A stretch of DNA of 64,000 nt from Heterotrichella gracilis (taxonomy: Eukaryota; Sar; Xanthophyceae; Tribonematales; Xanthonemataceae), in contig JAULBX010015533.1 of assembly GCA_032358255.1 (NCBI GenBank), forward strand, positions 1-64,000. Reading direction: 5' to 3'. Both the position numbers and the translations under genes were made by a program. Under the pieces are notes generated by a model. It worked only from the letters and a program-made list of their open reading frames with translations. It was not told the DNA's origin and did not search any database. Positions 25,453 to 37,248 of this stretch are shown here, one piece after another. Within the stretch, counting starts at the first letter, position 1, and each line of letters opens with the position of its first letter.

Positions 25453-26876
25453 GGGGGCGCAGGAACCACAAGTTGTGTTACAGGAGAATGCACTGGCCAG
25501 CGGCACAGATACTTGTATTATTGAGTATTATTTGCCTCTGTTAGTTATGGTTGCCAGGATGCAATCATGTGGGGAGGACGGCAGCCGGCACAGCTATGTG
25601 TTTGTCAGCAAGCATTTGTCTGTTTGGGTTGTCCGACACTGGTTGTTCAGCATACCGTAATGTATTTCAATAGTAAAGATGATGATCTGTAAACGTAGCG
25701 TAGGAACGCATGCCTAGCAGGTGGTGGCTGCCCATTCTACTGAGGTATATTTTTGCTGAGGGGACAGTCACAGCTGCGGATAGGACTGTGATTGTTGATG
25801 ATGTGAAGCCGCTGAATCAGACCATTGTTACTGCCACTTTCCAGTCCAGCGCAGTTTTGTGAAACTCGCCATTGGCTGCTCAATACTGTGTTTCTTTCTT
25901 CTGTCAGTATTTTGTGCGTGTGTTTGTACAATTTACTTCGTGGTGTGCGATGATGGAGACGGCCTATACGGCACAATTCAATTGTTTATTTGTTCTTTTT
26001 TGGCCAGACTAGCCGTGCGCAAGTTTAGACCAGACAGCAGGGTTATTGCATACATATTGTATCATGAGTTGCGCCTGCGCAGTCGTGCCAGGCAGGGTTT
26101 TGAGACTCGTGTGGCACCACACTGCACTGCATGGTGGGAGAGATCTAGGTGGAAAACTTACCCACTCATGGCCATGACGTCCCACGGAATAGTGACCTTG
26201 TTTTACTACACGGTGATTGTGTAACACAGTCTCAACTGTTGTGTTCGACCGCTGTATTGTTATTCTCTGTTGAGCGCATGTAGTACATGATGTGGCTCAG
26301 CTCAAGAGCTGCAGGCGTTGGGTACCACCGTTGCCTGGCTAAGCCTCAATAGAAAGGAACTTTATGAGAAAGAAAGGAAAGGAACGCACAGAGGCGTAGT
26401 TAGGTGGCCACTGGCTCGCGCCAATACACAAATGGGCATGGCGTGTAGATCCACTGATCCACTCTTTGAAAGCAACAATAGCACCATGTGGAAAGCCTGC
26501 CACTTCTCCCAAGATGGCATGGAATTATGCAGCATTGCCGTCCAATCCTTATATGAATATATTTCAATAAATTATCACAGACCAAACTCAGGCAGCGGCA
26601 CCCGGGCGCTGGAGCTGAAACCCTACTGTCGTATAAAATTTAAAAGTACACATAAGCCTTGAAGGCCAGGCCACTATTTTCAGTCTGTCAGGCTGCATGA
26701 AATGATGATGAGCATGACAGCTTCAATGTGGTCATGCCAGGCGGCGCCGCACTGGCCTGGCAGTGGCGCTGAGGGTCCTAGGGATAATACACATGCCGCA
26801 GGCTGCAGGCAAGGTTAAATGCACCCCCGGGCCACCAGCATAGCAAGCCTGCAGAATGCTGAAACATGGTGATACA
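25453..26876. other. convergent intergenic region
   Basis: The stretch holds the 3' ends of the SPS gene and the rhomboid gene. A TGTAA word at 25689-25693, about 240 bases past the SPS stop, is a candidate green-algal polyadenylation signal. No further gene or repeat was recognised. Confidence 0.4.
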
Positions 26877-28147
26877 TTAGGCAGGTGTAGACGATACGCC
26901 AGTCTCCACATCAGCTGGCGGAGCGCTGTCTATGCTTGGAATGCTCAGGATGTACAGCGCGCGTGTGTTTGGTTGGAAATAGCTCCAAGCGCAGCCTGAT
27001 GACACGAGGTTCAAGAGCGTTACCATTGATTCGCAAAGGAATACTGCTGCCTCTTTCAACAAAACGCCATGCAAACTGATGATGCAGCCTTCATAAAGTG
27101 CTGGTCGCAACAACAGTGCACCCTCTGCCCAATGATTGTTCGTCCCACTGGAACGTGCAGTCACGTTGGATTACTGGTACACTTTCCAGAATAGCGATGC
27201 TTACCTAGGCCAATCCACGTCATGAAGCTGAGCGTCCACCAGGGAGTCAACCAGTCAAACAAGCCCCAGGCTATCAAGTATCCCACGAGGATGCCACTCA
27301 GATGACCAACAAAACTGGCGTGTGGCACGATCAACGATGTCAAAACCAGAGATGCGAAAGGGGCGATTGTTACTGGGACAGAGGTGATCCCCAGCACGCT
27401 CAACTTGGCCACTCCTCCTGCACCACGCAGCAGCGATCACAGGTCACCAATGCAGGCCATTCAGCACATAGCCCCAGAGCATTTGCCATGTACAAATGGG
27501 GTGGTTCAATGCTGGTGGAGGATCGAAGTCATGACGACATAACCCCGTACCTTTCTTGAAGGCCAGGACAGTCATCCATCCAAACGCAACGCATGAATAC
27601 CCTACTGCGGTTACTCGCCGATATTGTTCTTTATGGAGAGCAAATATGGCCACATGGTACATGAATAGCGTGATCTGCATGTGGAACCAGTTGGCACGGT
27701 ACTGCTCAGCAAACAATGGACATGTGAGAGGTGTGTAGCGAAGGCAGAATCATGTCACCAGGCAAGATGTACGCATATATCCAGTGGTTATGGAAAACAT
27801 TCCTTTGTTGTGAGCTTTTCAGGCCGGCTTACCAATGCAGAGAGCACCAGCAGTACAAAGGTCATCTGCAGGTAATATGCTGTCCCAAGTCCCACACCAT
27901 GCTCAGTTCGTTCAACGACACCCACTGACCATATTGCACTGACATTGAATACCAGGTGCAGAAAATCAATGTGGGATACTTGTGAGCTGAAGACCCTCCA
28001 GTACTCCTTCTGCAGGACTATCTTGTCATAACTGAGCCCAACATCGGCATAGCCCAAGTTTCGTTGCAATATCAGCAGCCACACAACGACCAAGATTGCG
28101 ATGACCACGGCGGTGGCAGGTTGGTCACCAATCTGCATTCCCACCAT
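26877..28147 (-). CDS. RBL13: rhomboid-like intramembrane serine protease, plant RBL13 type
   Basis: Four exons (28147-27833, 27701-27551, 27417-27205, 27124-26877) join in phase to 308 residues. Rhomboids cleave transmembrane segments inside the bilayer. Several hydrophobic helices are seen, starting with AVVIAILVVVWLLIL. The catalytic serine is Ser141 in VGYSCVAFGWM, and the partner histidine is His194 in ASFVGHLSGILVGY. The GYSC..FGWM form and the following AKLSVLG...PFASL resemble the Arabidopsis RBL13 subgroup. The last exon, an 82-residue tail ending in VETGVSSTPA, was chosen by phase and is the least certain part. The acceptor of exon 2 could lie three bases upstream, adding one Gln. 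The start could be ATG 28147 or 28138. Confidence 0.87.
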
Positions 28148-29481
28148 CACGTTATAGTTGTGCATACACCAGCACAACCACCATGTGCATGATGATGTCA
28201 TTGCAATTGATTGTGGGTGCTGAGGTCGTTGTGAGTGTCCGCACAGCGACAGAGATGTCGCCACAGGCCACGTCAAAGGCGGCGGTAGTCAATGTTCGTG
28301 CATGTAGGCTGCAGTAACTCACCTCATAAAGAATGGGTGTTCCCATGTGAGCAATAATGTTGTTGGAACAACAAGTTGCAAGGTAAAAGGGACTCAGTTA
28401 ACTGAGAAATGCAACCAGTAAAAACTTAATGCTGACATGCCTTGGGCGTCGTGCCACCCTCACAGTCCAAGTGTTGGGTACTTCTAAGTACAAGGCAACT
28501 TGCTATAAATTTTTCTCTGCTGTTGTGTTGTTTACGTCACAGCATTTACGTCCTACAGTGGTCCTATGGCTGCCACCACTCCACTTGCTAGTGACAATAG
28601 CTGATAGAATAACATACTAATAATCACAGCAGGGCGCGGTATGCACCTCAGCTGTCAAACATAATCGTTAAAAACCTTACAAAATAAGCAGGCCCAGCCT
28701 GTTGTTGCTGACAGTTCCCTGATAACGGTGGTTAGAAGGTTGCCAGGCACAACGCATGCATGCATGTAACTTCCGTCTGGGTTGCAGCGAGTCAGCCCGG
28801 AACTGCGAGACCAGCCACCACAGCAAACGATATGTACAAATTGTGAACTGTTTGCACTACCCAACTGCTACAAAGGCCCTACAAAGGTGGTTCCTACTTC
28901 AGCACAAGCTGGCACTCGAGTTTTGGGTGCTCCCTGCATTGTGAACGCCTCTATTCATAAGCAGAAGAGCAACAGTGGCCTATTTATTAAGCACGAACGC
29001 TAGCTAGTTGGTGTTACCCGACTAGTTGCCTATATATGCCTTACACAGGATATTGAGTTTGCGGTCTCTGTATGCTGTGTGCAGCATCTCCTATCAACCA
29101 AACTTCACAACCACCACACTGTGCTGACGTTCACTCGCCCGTACCTGGGCAATTTGTTCCTCACTGAAAATGCAACTCCTTTAAGACCTCTGCACCTACA
29201 ACACCATGACGTTTTGCAATTTGAGTGCAACACGCCATGGCGGCGCCATCATGGTACTGGCGCCATCAATGGCAGCCCTGGAAGTGGCAAGCATAAGCAA
29301 GTGGCAATACAAAGGCAAGTTATCTGCGGTATTATGTGTCGACATGTCTTGAGTGTGGTGGCAACCAGTGCGTTGCACCAGACAACGCCGTTTTGCGCCG
29401 TTTTCTGCATACATGCATATTGTCTAGGTCGACAGCTTTGTGCACTCCAGGGTACTGGTGTAACCTTGTGCACTGCCGGAA

Positions 29482-29620
29482 CAAAAGCATTCTTTTAAAG
29501 CTGCTGCCTCAGTCTCACACGGGCAATAGTTTCGCTTGGATGCTACAGTGACGGTCCTATCAGCACCTATGGGCAGCTTTGATTGCCATGTAGGTCTAGA
29601 ATGGCTCCTACACTTACCCA
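29482..29620 (+). repeat. tandem repeat core, copy 1
   Basis: This is the first of three copies of a core of about 139 bases. It starts at AAAAGCATTCTTTTAAAG and runs through GACGGTCCTATCAGCACC to the GGCTCCTACA segment. In the plus frame it reads FRLDATVTVLSAPMGS and on to LEWLLHL without a stop. The function is unknown. Confidence 0.85.
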
Positions 29621-29950
29621 CAGTCATTGTGACTCCTGACAACAGTTTAAGGCTGCTTGATGTTGGCTAGGCCTTCGCTGGTGCAACATCTAACCTCACG
29701 TTGCTTATCCAGGAGTCCCAACTAGACTGCTGCCTGAGACCAACCGGCAAGACCATCGAGATGGCGAACAATTGAAGAAGGGCGGTGTTTTTTGTTGCCA
29801 GCTATGGAATAACTCCCTTTGGCGGTGAGTGCAGTGGCTGCAGTATTGATAAATATATATAGGATGGCCCAATGAGCGTGGTAGCTGTTGCAACACAATC
29901 ACATGAAGTTGTGGGGTAACGTAGCCCATTTGTAGTACTCAATAGTTGAC

Positions 29951-30089
29951 CCAAAAGCATTCTTTTAAAGCTGCTGCCTCCATTCACGGGCAATAGTTTC
30001 GCTTGGATGCTACAACGACGGTCCTATCAGCACCTATGGGCAGCTTTGATTGCCATGTAGGTCTAGAATGGCTCCTACATTACTACCCA
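29951..30089 (+). repeat. tandem repeat core, copy 2
   Basis: The second copy begins about 470 bases after copy 1. It differs from copies 1 and 3 by a small deletion near CTGCTGCCTC and a few substitutions. The frame FRLDATTTVLSAPMGS is again open across the core. Confidence 0.85.
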
Positions 30090-30390
30090 CAAAACTTGTG
30101 ACTTCTGACCAACTTGGTGTTGATCAAATGCACGCTAGTGCAGCAACTAACATTGGTATTGCGTGGTATCAGGAGGCCCAATTCAATTCCCGCAATACTC
30201 ACCTCTACTGCAAGCAACCTGCACCTTGACTGAAGATGGGCCAGATGGTTGGTACCTAACGCCAGCACTGGAACGACTGGCTGACGGTGAGTGCAGTGGT
30301 GCAGATTTTGGTGCACGGTGGCCTTATTGGCGTAGGCACTGTTGCACGCAATGACTCAAGGTGTGACAATTCAGTCTGGCATTAGTTTAC

Positions 30391-30529
30391 CCAAAAGCAT
30401 TCTTTTAAAGCTGCTGCCTCAGTCTTACACGGGCAATAGTTTCGCTTGGATGCTACAATGACGGTCCTATCAGCACCTATGGGCAGCTACAATTGCCATG
30501 TAGGTCTAGAATGGCTCCTACACTTACGC
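30391..30529 (+). repeat. tandem repeat core, copy 3
   Basis: The third copy begins about 440 bases after copy 2 and differs from copy 1 by a few bases. Its frame continues to 30715 as an open frame of 89 codons from 30446. The DNA between the copies is related but much more diverged, for example GGTGAGTGCAGTGG occurs at about 29823 and 30285. Confidence 0.85.
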
Positions 30530-31312
30530 AAAGTTCTACAACTTCTGAACACCACAAACCTGCTTTTGATTGCATGCGCCATGGGGCAAAGAAGTAACTT
30601 CCAGTGTTTTGCATCTGTAAGGTACCCAGAGCTGCCTGCGTATCCAAGCAAAACGCCACGATTGGCCCGGACTGGAGCAAAAGGTAGCTTCTTGTGCTCC
30701 AAGATGCAGATGTGAACAGTCCTAAGTTTAGCTTGGTGAATGCCACCAGCATGACTGCTGAGTGATGCGCACGCACGCAGCACCTTTGTTTTGTGGCTGT
30801 GTACATTGTGCCTTGGGTGTTTCTGCTGCTGATGATGGCAGTGCCATCGTTGCGCTGAGGTTTCACCTGTACCTCACTGACCTTGGACTGAGCTATGTTG
30901 CTGGATCCTCGGGGGCATGCAGTTGCAATCCTGACCGCGTCGCCCTACTGGCGAAGCATGCATGTGCCATCCCGGAAGGCACAAACTGGTGTCTTTTGAT
31001 ACCACATCAGTATGGAAATAGCTTGCCAGGCTGCCTGCAGCATTGCCCAGGCAGGGTGTACAAGCCCCTCCATATTATGCCGTATTGTTGTCTTCTGCTC
31101 GGTAACCATGGCAGGTTGATGGCCGTTTTATTTAGATGGCCAACCGCATGTGCGTTATTATGCCAAGTACTAATACTCAATGAGCCATGTCTTCACACAT
31201 TTGAGCTGGACGATGAGCGACTTTTGATATCGGTATCGATGGTGGGTAGCAGAACATGTCTTGGTGATTGAGCTGCAGTGACTCTGGCCACAAATGTCCA
31301 ACTCGGGGGCAA

Positions 31313-31386
31313 GGGAGTGTGGCGGGTGCTATGCGACTTTGGCCCTGTCAATCACTTTATAAGCGCATAGCACCCGCCACACTCCC
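31313..31386. repeat. perfect 23-bp inverted repeat with 28-base loop
   Basis: Bases 31313-31335 are the exact reverse complement of 31364-31386, with the arm core GTGGCGGGTGCTATGCG. The loop is 31336-31363. The arm is GC-rich and would form a very stable stem. It could be a small-RNA precursor, a MITE remnant or a transcription-end structure; the sequence does not decide. Confidence 0.9.
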
Positions 31387-32731
31387 GCGCAAGTCCCTAG
31401 GGAGATAGCCAGGCTTAGACCCTAACCAGGCCCTGTGAAATGCATTAAATGCGAGAACAAAACAAAATGCATGGAATTTGATGGTGCCTCAAACCCGGCC
31501 ACATTCCTTATATGCATGAGCTCATGATCTCACTCAGTGCACTTAGTCCAGCAATGCCATAGCTGACAATCTATATTCTGGGCACAGGGTGAATGCGTAC
31601 TCATGGTTGTCTGCAGGCATGGATGCATGAGTGACTGCATGCATGAATTTCTGCTCCATTGCAATGATGCTCGTTTGTGCACCTTCATGAACGCGTACTG
31701 ACACAATGACCTGGTCCAGCATACAATCTGTGACTCTTGCTGCCGCAGACGCTGTCTAGTTGAACTTCGAGCCAAGGCCAGTACTCAACAAGGCCCTTCC
31801 CTGCAAAATGCAGCGACGCGCGTGCGCGACAGGCTGGTTCATCCCTGCAAAATGCGCCCAATTCACAGGTAACCAACCGTTGCAAACTGCCTTGCAGGTC
31901 TGCCTGTAAATGTCTCAAAAAGTTTTTATTCTTCAAGCCAAATACAAAATAAAAATGCTTTAAATACTGCGTCAGTGCTGGTGATAATGTAAAGCTTCAT
32001 TCAACCACGTCACAGCTGTAGATATTCTCCGCTGCAGACTCTGTATAGTACCTGCAGACTCTGTATGGTATTCACTTATTTAAACAATTTATTTACCCGT
32101 GGTACCAGCAGTGCCACCAGCACCCCTTTCATCTGCGCTGCATCCTCAAACATCAGCCCCCAATGGTGGCAACTACATGTATAGCATCCTGGGTGTATTA
32201 CCCTCGCTGCATACTACTCGGCATTGACAATACTGATATTTTCACATGTACATTTGCTGTAAAATATTAAATGCGCATGGTCTCACACTGACGGCGATGT
32301 CTTGCTCATTGGGGACGGCCCTACTGGGAGTCCACCACTGCCACTACCGTTGGCACCACCATCAGCGCCCTGCCTTTCCCAGTGCCAGAGACAGTGCCTG
32401 TCGTCACCATCACTGCAACATGCATGGCATGCCCACCTGCGTTGATGTCCATGCCCTGCGCAACACCCACCGTGGCTCAACCACCTGTCAACGTAACTCA
32501 TAGGCAATGCCCCCAAAGCAAATTCCTGGCGCAAATCACAATCCACCCCTCTATGTGTACCCATCGCCTACCCGCATCCCCACGCCGCATGCGCTCCGTC
32601 ATGAAGCACCACCGGCGCACACAATGCGCAACACAGTGCTGCAGGCCCACTACCAGACTCCTGAATCAGATCAGATGTGCAGGACACTGTGCGCAGTCTC
32701 CAAGGAATTTATTCAATTGAAGGGGCATCAT

Positions 32732-32882
32732 ATGGGGGGCGGGCCGCTCAGCGGCAGTCATGCACAATGCGGGCTGTAGAGCGCATGGGGACGGGATTCC
32801 CAACCCCACAGCCCCATACGCTGTACCGCCCCACTATCAGTGCAAACTGCGCGTGACCGCCGCTGAGCGACCCGTCCCCCAC
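32732..32882. repeat. imperfect palindrome with 32-base arms
   Basis: The arm 32732-32763 and the reverse complement of 32851-32882 match at 27 of 32 positions, and all five differences are transitions. The shared core is CGCTCAGCGGC. The 87-base interior also contains related GGGATTCCCAACCCC words. It resembles a decayed foldback element. Confidence 0.75.
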
Positions 32883-34149
32883 GCAGGCACTGCTGCCAAC
32901 CCCTGCTGGGGCCCCGTGCGCACTGATCCAAGTTCATGAACTGGCAGGAACGGACCTACATGCCCGGCCGCTGGCAAACTCCTGCGCTCAGCGGGACCCG
33001 GGCGCAACACTCACCTGCATTCCCAGTGCGCTGCAGCCACAACATGGCATGTGGGCAGCTAATCATTGAGTTTTATTCCTTGCTGCTCCTGTAACGGTAA
33101 CTGCAGACGCCCCATCCTCGGTGGGCTGACAGCAGGTGGCATGTAGCTTGTAGCATGTAGCATGCACCATGTAGCCCACCCTGGCAGGCTTGGCTGAGCA
33201 ACTTTTGATGGACCTGTGTGCATGCATACCAAATGTCCATGTCCCTGCTAGGGCTTGCTAGCCATTGTTGGGATGATCATGGTGGCATAATTATCCCTGC
33301 CAAGCAAGGTACTGCATGCATCAGGTGGTGGACAGGCATAATGCAACCTGGTGGCTGTGTTGGTCACTGACTGGGGCAGGGTGGTAATGGCAATTTGTGT
33401 TCTAGCCACAAGGCACAGACCGCCACCATTACCACTGGTGACTAGTCAGACGTGAGCCAGTCCATTCATGTGCCCACAGGCACTGGCTTTGTCTGCAGCC
33501 TGGCGGGTTACCAGCCTTTCATTTAGGACTGTTCGCAAGGCCCTTAAGTGATGCTTTGCCGCACAATATGCAGGCCTACAAGATGACTTCCAGGACTGAC
33601 CAGGAGATTGCGCCGCGCCAGGCTCAAAAGTTGTTGCGTCACCATGCCGCTGGGTCGTCCTAGAATGGGTGAAAACAACAAAACAGGGTGCGAGGTAAGG
33701 TGAGCTGCCTCCTGGACCGCAAAACACGTAAAAGGCGCACGCTGTGAAAATCAGGCGCCGGGTAAGGTGCGCGGCCTGGACGCACCTCCTGGATTGATCC
33801 ACAAAGATTGAGTCTTTCCCTCGACCCCCCATGTGATCTGTGCATGGGATCGAGGAGCAGCTGCAGCGAAGCACGCGGAGGGTGTTCAAGGAGGGGGTCT
33901 GGCGGCAGTCATGACGCCCAAAAACGTGACGAACGGACCACCTGACGCCCCTGAAAAGTTCCTGGCTCACACCGCACCCTCAAGACACCATACTTATGCA
34001 ACAGCACCACTGTTGCTCAGGTAGTCTGTTTGCAACTAAGTCTTGACAGGGCATACACCCTCTTGCCTCGACGTGCAGACTCTTCACAGGCATCCCAACT
34101 TTGGCTGGCCGTGCTCTTTGTCTGTAGAATCATCCTCCTAGCAGGCAAC

Positions 34150-36263
34150 ATGAAGACGCTGGTGCTGCTCGTGGCGGTGGCCCTGATGGGTGCAACAGGT
34201 GAGCGACTTGGATGCAGTGCATGCGGCATGGCTGACGCCTGACCTTCGAGGCACAGTTTGCTTCGAAGTGCCAGTCCCAGGCACTACAGCGGGATAGCGC
34301 GCAAGTCTTAGGGCTGCCAATCCCGCATGAGTGGCCGCAGTATGCTCGTGCGTCTGACTGTGCATACCTTAGCGACGCCCACAGTCACAGTCAATGCTCT
34401 GGTTTGGCGTGCGCATCGTCGTAATCTGGTTGCTTGTAAGCGTGGGGCTCAGGCTGTTCCGCAAAATGCTCAGTGGCTGTCGGGGGAAATTCTAAAGCAC
34501 GTCCGAGTGCCGCGAGGCCTCTTGCATATCAATTTGGTGCGACCTTTTCATGCGAACTGTCGTTGCTGCCAGCGATTAGACGGTATCATAGCAGTGCTCT
34601 ATCGCCCATGTTGCATCAATCTGTAGGCGATTGAATCCAGCCCCGAAGACCTGCTGTGCACACAAGTGCGCACAAGTGCGCAGCGCTGTCCATGTTGACC
34701 TGCACCTGCATTGCCAAATGGCCCTCGCTAACCCCTCTCAATGTTGCTGCAGTCTATGCTGAGGAGGAGGGGCGTGCCCTTGGCGAGTTCTTCGACAAGC
34801 ATCCCGTGTTTGATCACCCAACCTTCCCTATCAACAAGATCCCCATCGATGTCAAGAAGTTCCCAGTGATCCAGAAGAAGCCCGTCATTGTGAAGAAGGT
34901 GGTGGCCAGTTCTCCACCCCCACCCCAGCAAGTGATAGGTGAGGTGAGCACTGTGAAAGCAACTAATTAGATAGGGTCTGTTAGGTACAACCTACTAGGT
35001 GCATACACCATTGCCAGTGGTTGCCGCAATGGTACACCTGTTGGCTGCTTGTGGTGACTCAGAAAGCAGTGCTTTTATTTAAATTCTGCGTGACATGCCT
35101 GTGAATCCCTGCAGCTTAATCAATGTGCACTTCTTGCTACTAGCACGCTATCCCCACCTTTATTTCATGTGTCAGCGCCCCATCATGGCCAAGTTGGATG
35201 CCACAGCACATGTTCAGCACTGTGTTTCACTCATTACAAGTTGCCGCTTGGGCAGTGCCCTGTTCACCACGAGGGTTTACTTGGCGGTGACCCTGCGCAT
35301 TGCGCTGACTTGGACCATAACGTAGGGTACTGCTGCAGTTGTGAAACGTGTGCTGTGGGACATGTTCTCGAGAACTGACGCACCCTGATGCACGTTTGCC
35401 CCACTCACCTTGTACCTTGACGTGTAAATCATATTTTTGGGGGTGCATGTGCTGCGCTGAACCCCAAGTTAGGGTAAGTGTACCCCCACTCCCTCCTCCC
35501 TTACATGCAAACCACCATGGACGCAGATGCAGCTCTGTCCCACTCACCTTGTATCCCACCTGCGCAGTGAAGAAGGTCTTCCCCGTGGTTGAGAAGAAGA
35601 GCTTTGCCCACAGCTTTGCCTTCAGCAAGGGCCGCAAGCTCAGCTGGTTCAAGGGCGAGCCCCACGTGGAGGTGCCCGTCAAGAAGGTGGTGCAGCCTCA
35701 GACTGTTGTGGTGCAGAAGGCTGTGCAGCCAATCATCGTGAAGAAGATTGTTGTGCCATCGCCTCCACCACCTGTCCAGCAGTTCGGTAAGTCGAGATTC
35801 TGCGCCTGGGTGGTTGGCCAGTGGCACCGATCAGCAACTACGCAAGTTTGTGTCATATCTGACGCATGCAAAGTGATTGGTATTAGGCATTGAAAGTTTT
35901 GCTTTAAATAGTACGCATTGAAAAACTATTACCATATCAGCTGCTGGGATGATTTGAATGATACAGCGTGCAAGTATTTATTTAAAAAAATCCAAGAAGC
36001 CAGAGCGTGAGGTGTAAAATATGAAATCATGTGCACATGTGTGTGGCACACTATACTGCCATTGAAAATACAACACGTGGATTTATGGTTGAGATTAAAT
36101 TGTCAATGTTTTGGGCGGTTGATTGTCATTTCAGTGGCTAGCCAAATAATTGTACCTGCAGGGCTATTGAACCCTTCCTTGGTTTGTTGTTACAGTGAAG
36201 AAGGTGGTTGTCCCAGTCAAGAAGGACATCTTCTCCAAGAAGATCGGCCACGTGTGGGGCTGA
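34150..36263 (+). CDS. small secreted Val-Lys-Lys / Pro-rich repeat protein
   Basis: Four exons (34150-34198, 34753-34938, 35568-35786, 36196-36263) join in phase to 173 residues. The first exon encodes a signal peptide (MKTLVLLVAVALMGAT, then VYAEEE). The mature chain repeats VKK units with Val and Pro (KKPVIVKKVV, VPVKKVVQPQTVVVQ, VKKVVVPVKK). Two such stretches end in extensin-like SPPPP followed by a Gln-rich turn (ASSPPPPQQ and PSPPPPVQQ). All three introns are phase 1, so the inner exons are symmetrical and each begins or ends at the same repeat boundary. I do not recognise the family. A cell-wall or matrix role is inferred only from the signal peptide, the basic repeats and the SPPPP motifs. 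No transmembrane segment is seen after the signal. Confidence 0.82.
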
Positions 36264-37248
36264 AGCATTCTTCTTCCTGGTGGTGCCATGCGCAAGACCT
36301 CTGCACTGTGAGGCGTGATGAGGGTGATCCACGGCGACACCAAATCTGGCTGATGCTTGGCCTACCTTACACGTAGATGATGCTGCAGCCTGTGATGTCA
36401 CTAGTGTTCCTTGAGCTGTCCTGTTGGTTGCGCCTTTGCCTCCCTAGGACCCCTAGGATTCCTGTTCTAGGTACCTGTTCAAGTTAACAAAGTTTAGTTT
36501 TATATGAGCAGTTACAATCCAGCACCTGTTTGCCTCGTTTATAGTTTGCAACCGCCGCCTACCTGTTGTCAAGTGTAGTTGCAAATGTCGCATTGGGCCT
36601 TTGCCAACGGTTGCTTTGCACTGTACTTTGCGTTGTTACACCAGGTTGGCAATGCTGTGTCCCAACTATTGTGCTTAGAGGTTCCACGATGCTTTTCCTC
36701 CCTGGAGGCAAATCATTTTGATGATTTTAGTATGTGCAATTGTATCGAGTTGGCCCAGTGGGTTTTGCCGGTACGTGTACAGTACTAGTTGCGGGGTCTG
36801 GGTTTGTGGGCACAGCGTGCAACGCGAAGCCATATTCCCTGTTTGAAACCCCTAAGCTGAAGGCGCATATGTCCAATTATGACATTGACCGTGACACTGG
36901 CAGCACGTAATGACATTGTTCAAAGGATGTGACTGAATTCATTATTACCAAATTGTTCAGGCTGTGTAGATCATGGAGTGTAGTACTTTAACCAACATTG
37001 GCAGCTTAACATTACCCACTGGCTGTAGCCTAACACTGGAAGGAGCCACCCATCTTATCAGTATAATAAATAGAAAATGTATGTGTTGCCATCCTGGGGG
37101 CACACAGCACTGCTTGTTGCCAACACATGCAGCATGGCGTACCCAGAGTCAGAGCATGCGAGTCTGAACTCTGCTGCCAAGTAAAGTACATGCTATAGAA
37201 CAGATTATAAGCCAGAGCCTTTCATGTTGCCTGTCATTGCAAGTGGCA
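36264..37248. other. convergent intergenic region
   Basis: The stretch holds the 3' UTR of the secreted protein and that of PSMD10. I see only short chance open frames. Confidence 0.45.

Larger units (their letters stand above)
28148..34149. other. gene-poor tract with tandem repeats and hairpins
   Basis: No recognisable gene was found in these 6 kb. It includes the upstream region of the rhomboid gene at its left end and that of the secreted protein at its right end. Its clear structures are listed separately: three copies of a conserved 139-base core (29482-30529), a perfect hairpin (31313-31386) and an imperfect palindrome (32732-32882). The longest open frame not antisense to a gene, 30762-31271 plus (169 codons), is Cys-rich with no recognised domain. 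The minus-strand frame 33446-33970 has no family resemblance either. A 16-base unit CTGCAGACTCTGTATR repeats at about 32031-32070. Confidence 0.55.

Noticed and set aside
32246-32779. Overlapping plus and minus open frames rich in Cys, Pro and His
   Set aside because: Open frames exist on both strands and none has a recognisable domain.
33446-33970. Minus-strand open frame of 174 codons
   Set aside because: There is no family resemblance, codon use is erratic, and it covers a stretch with internal GGTAAGGTG duplications. I treat it as chance.
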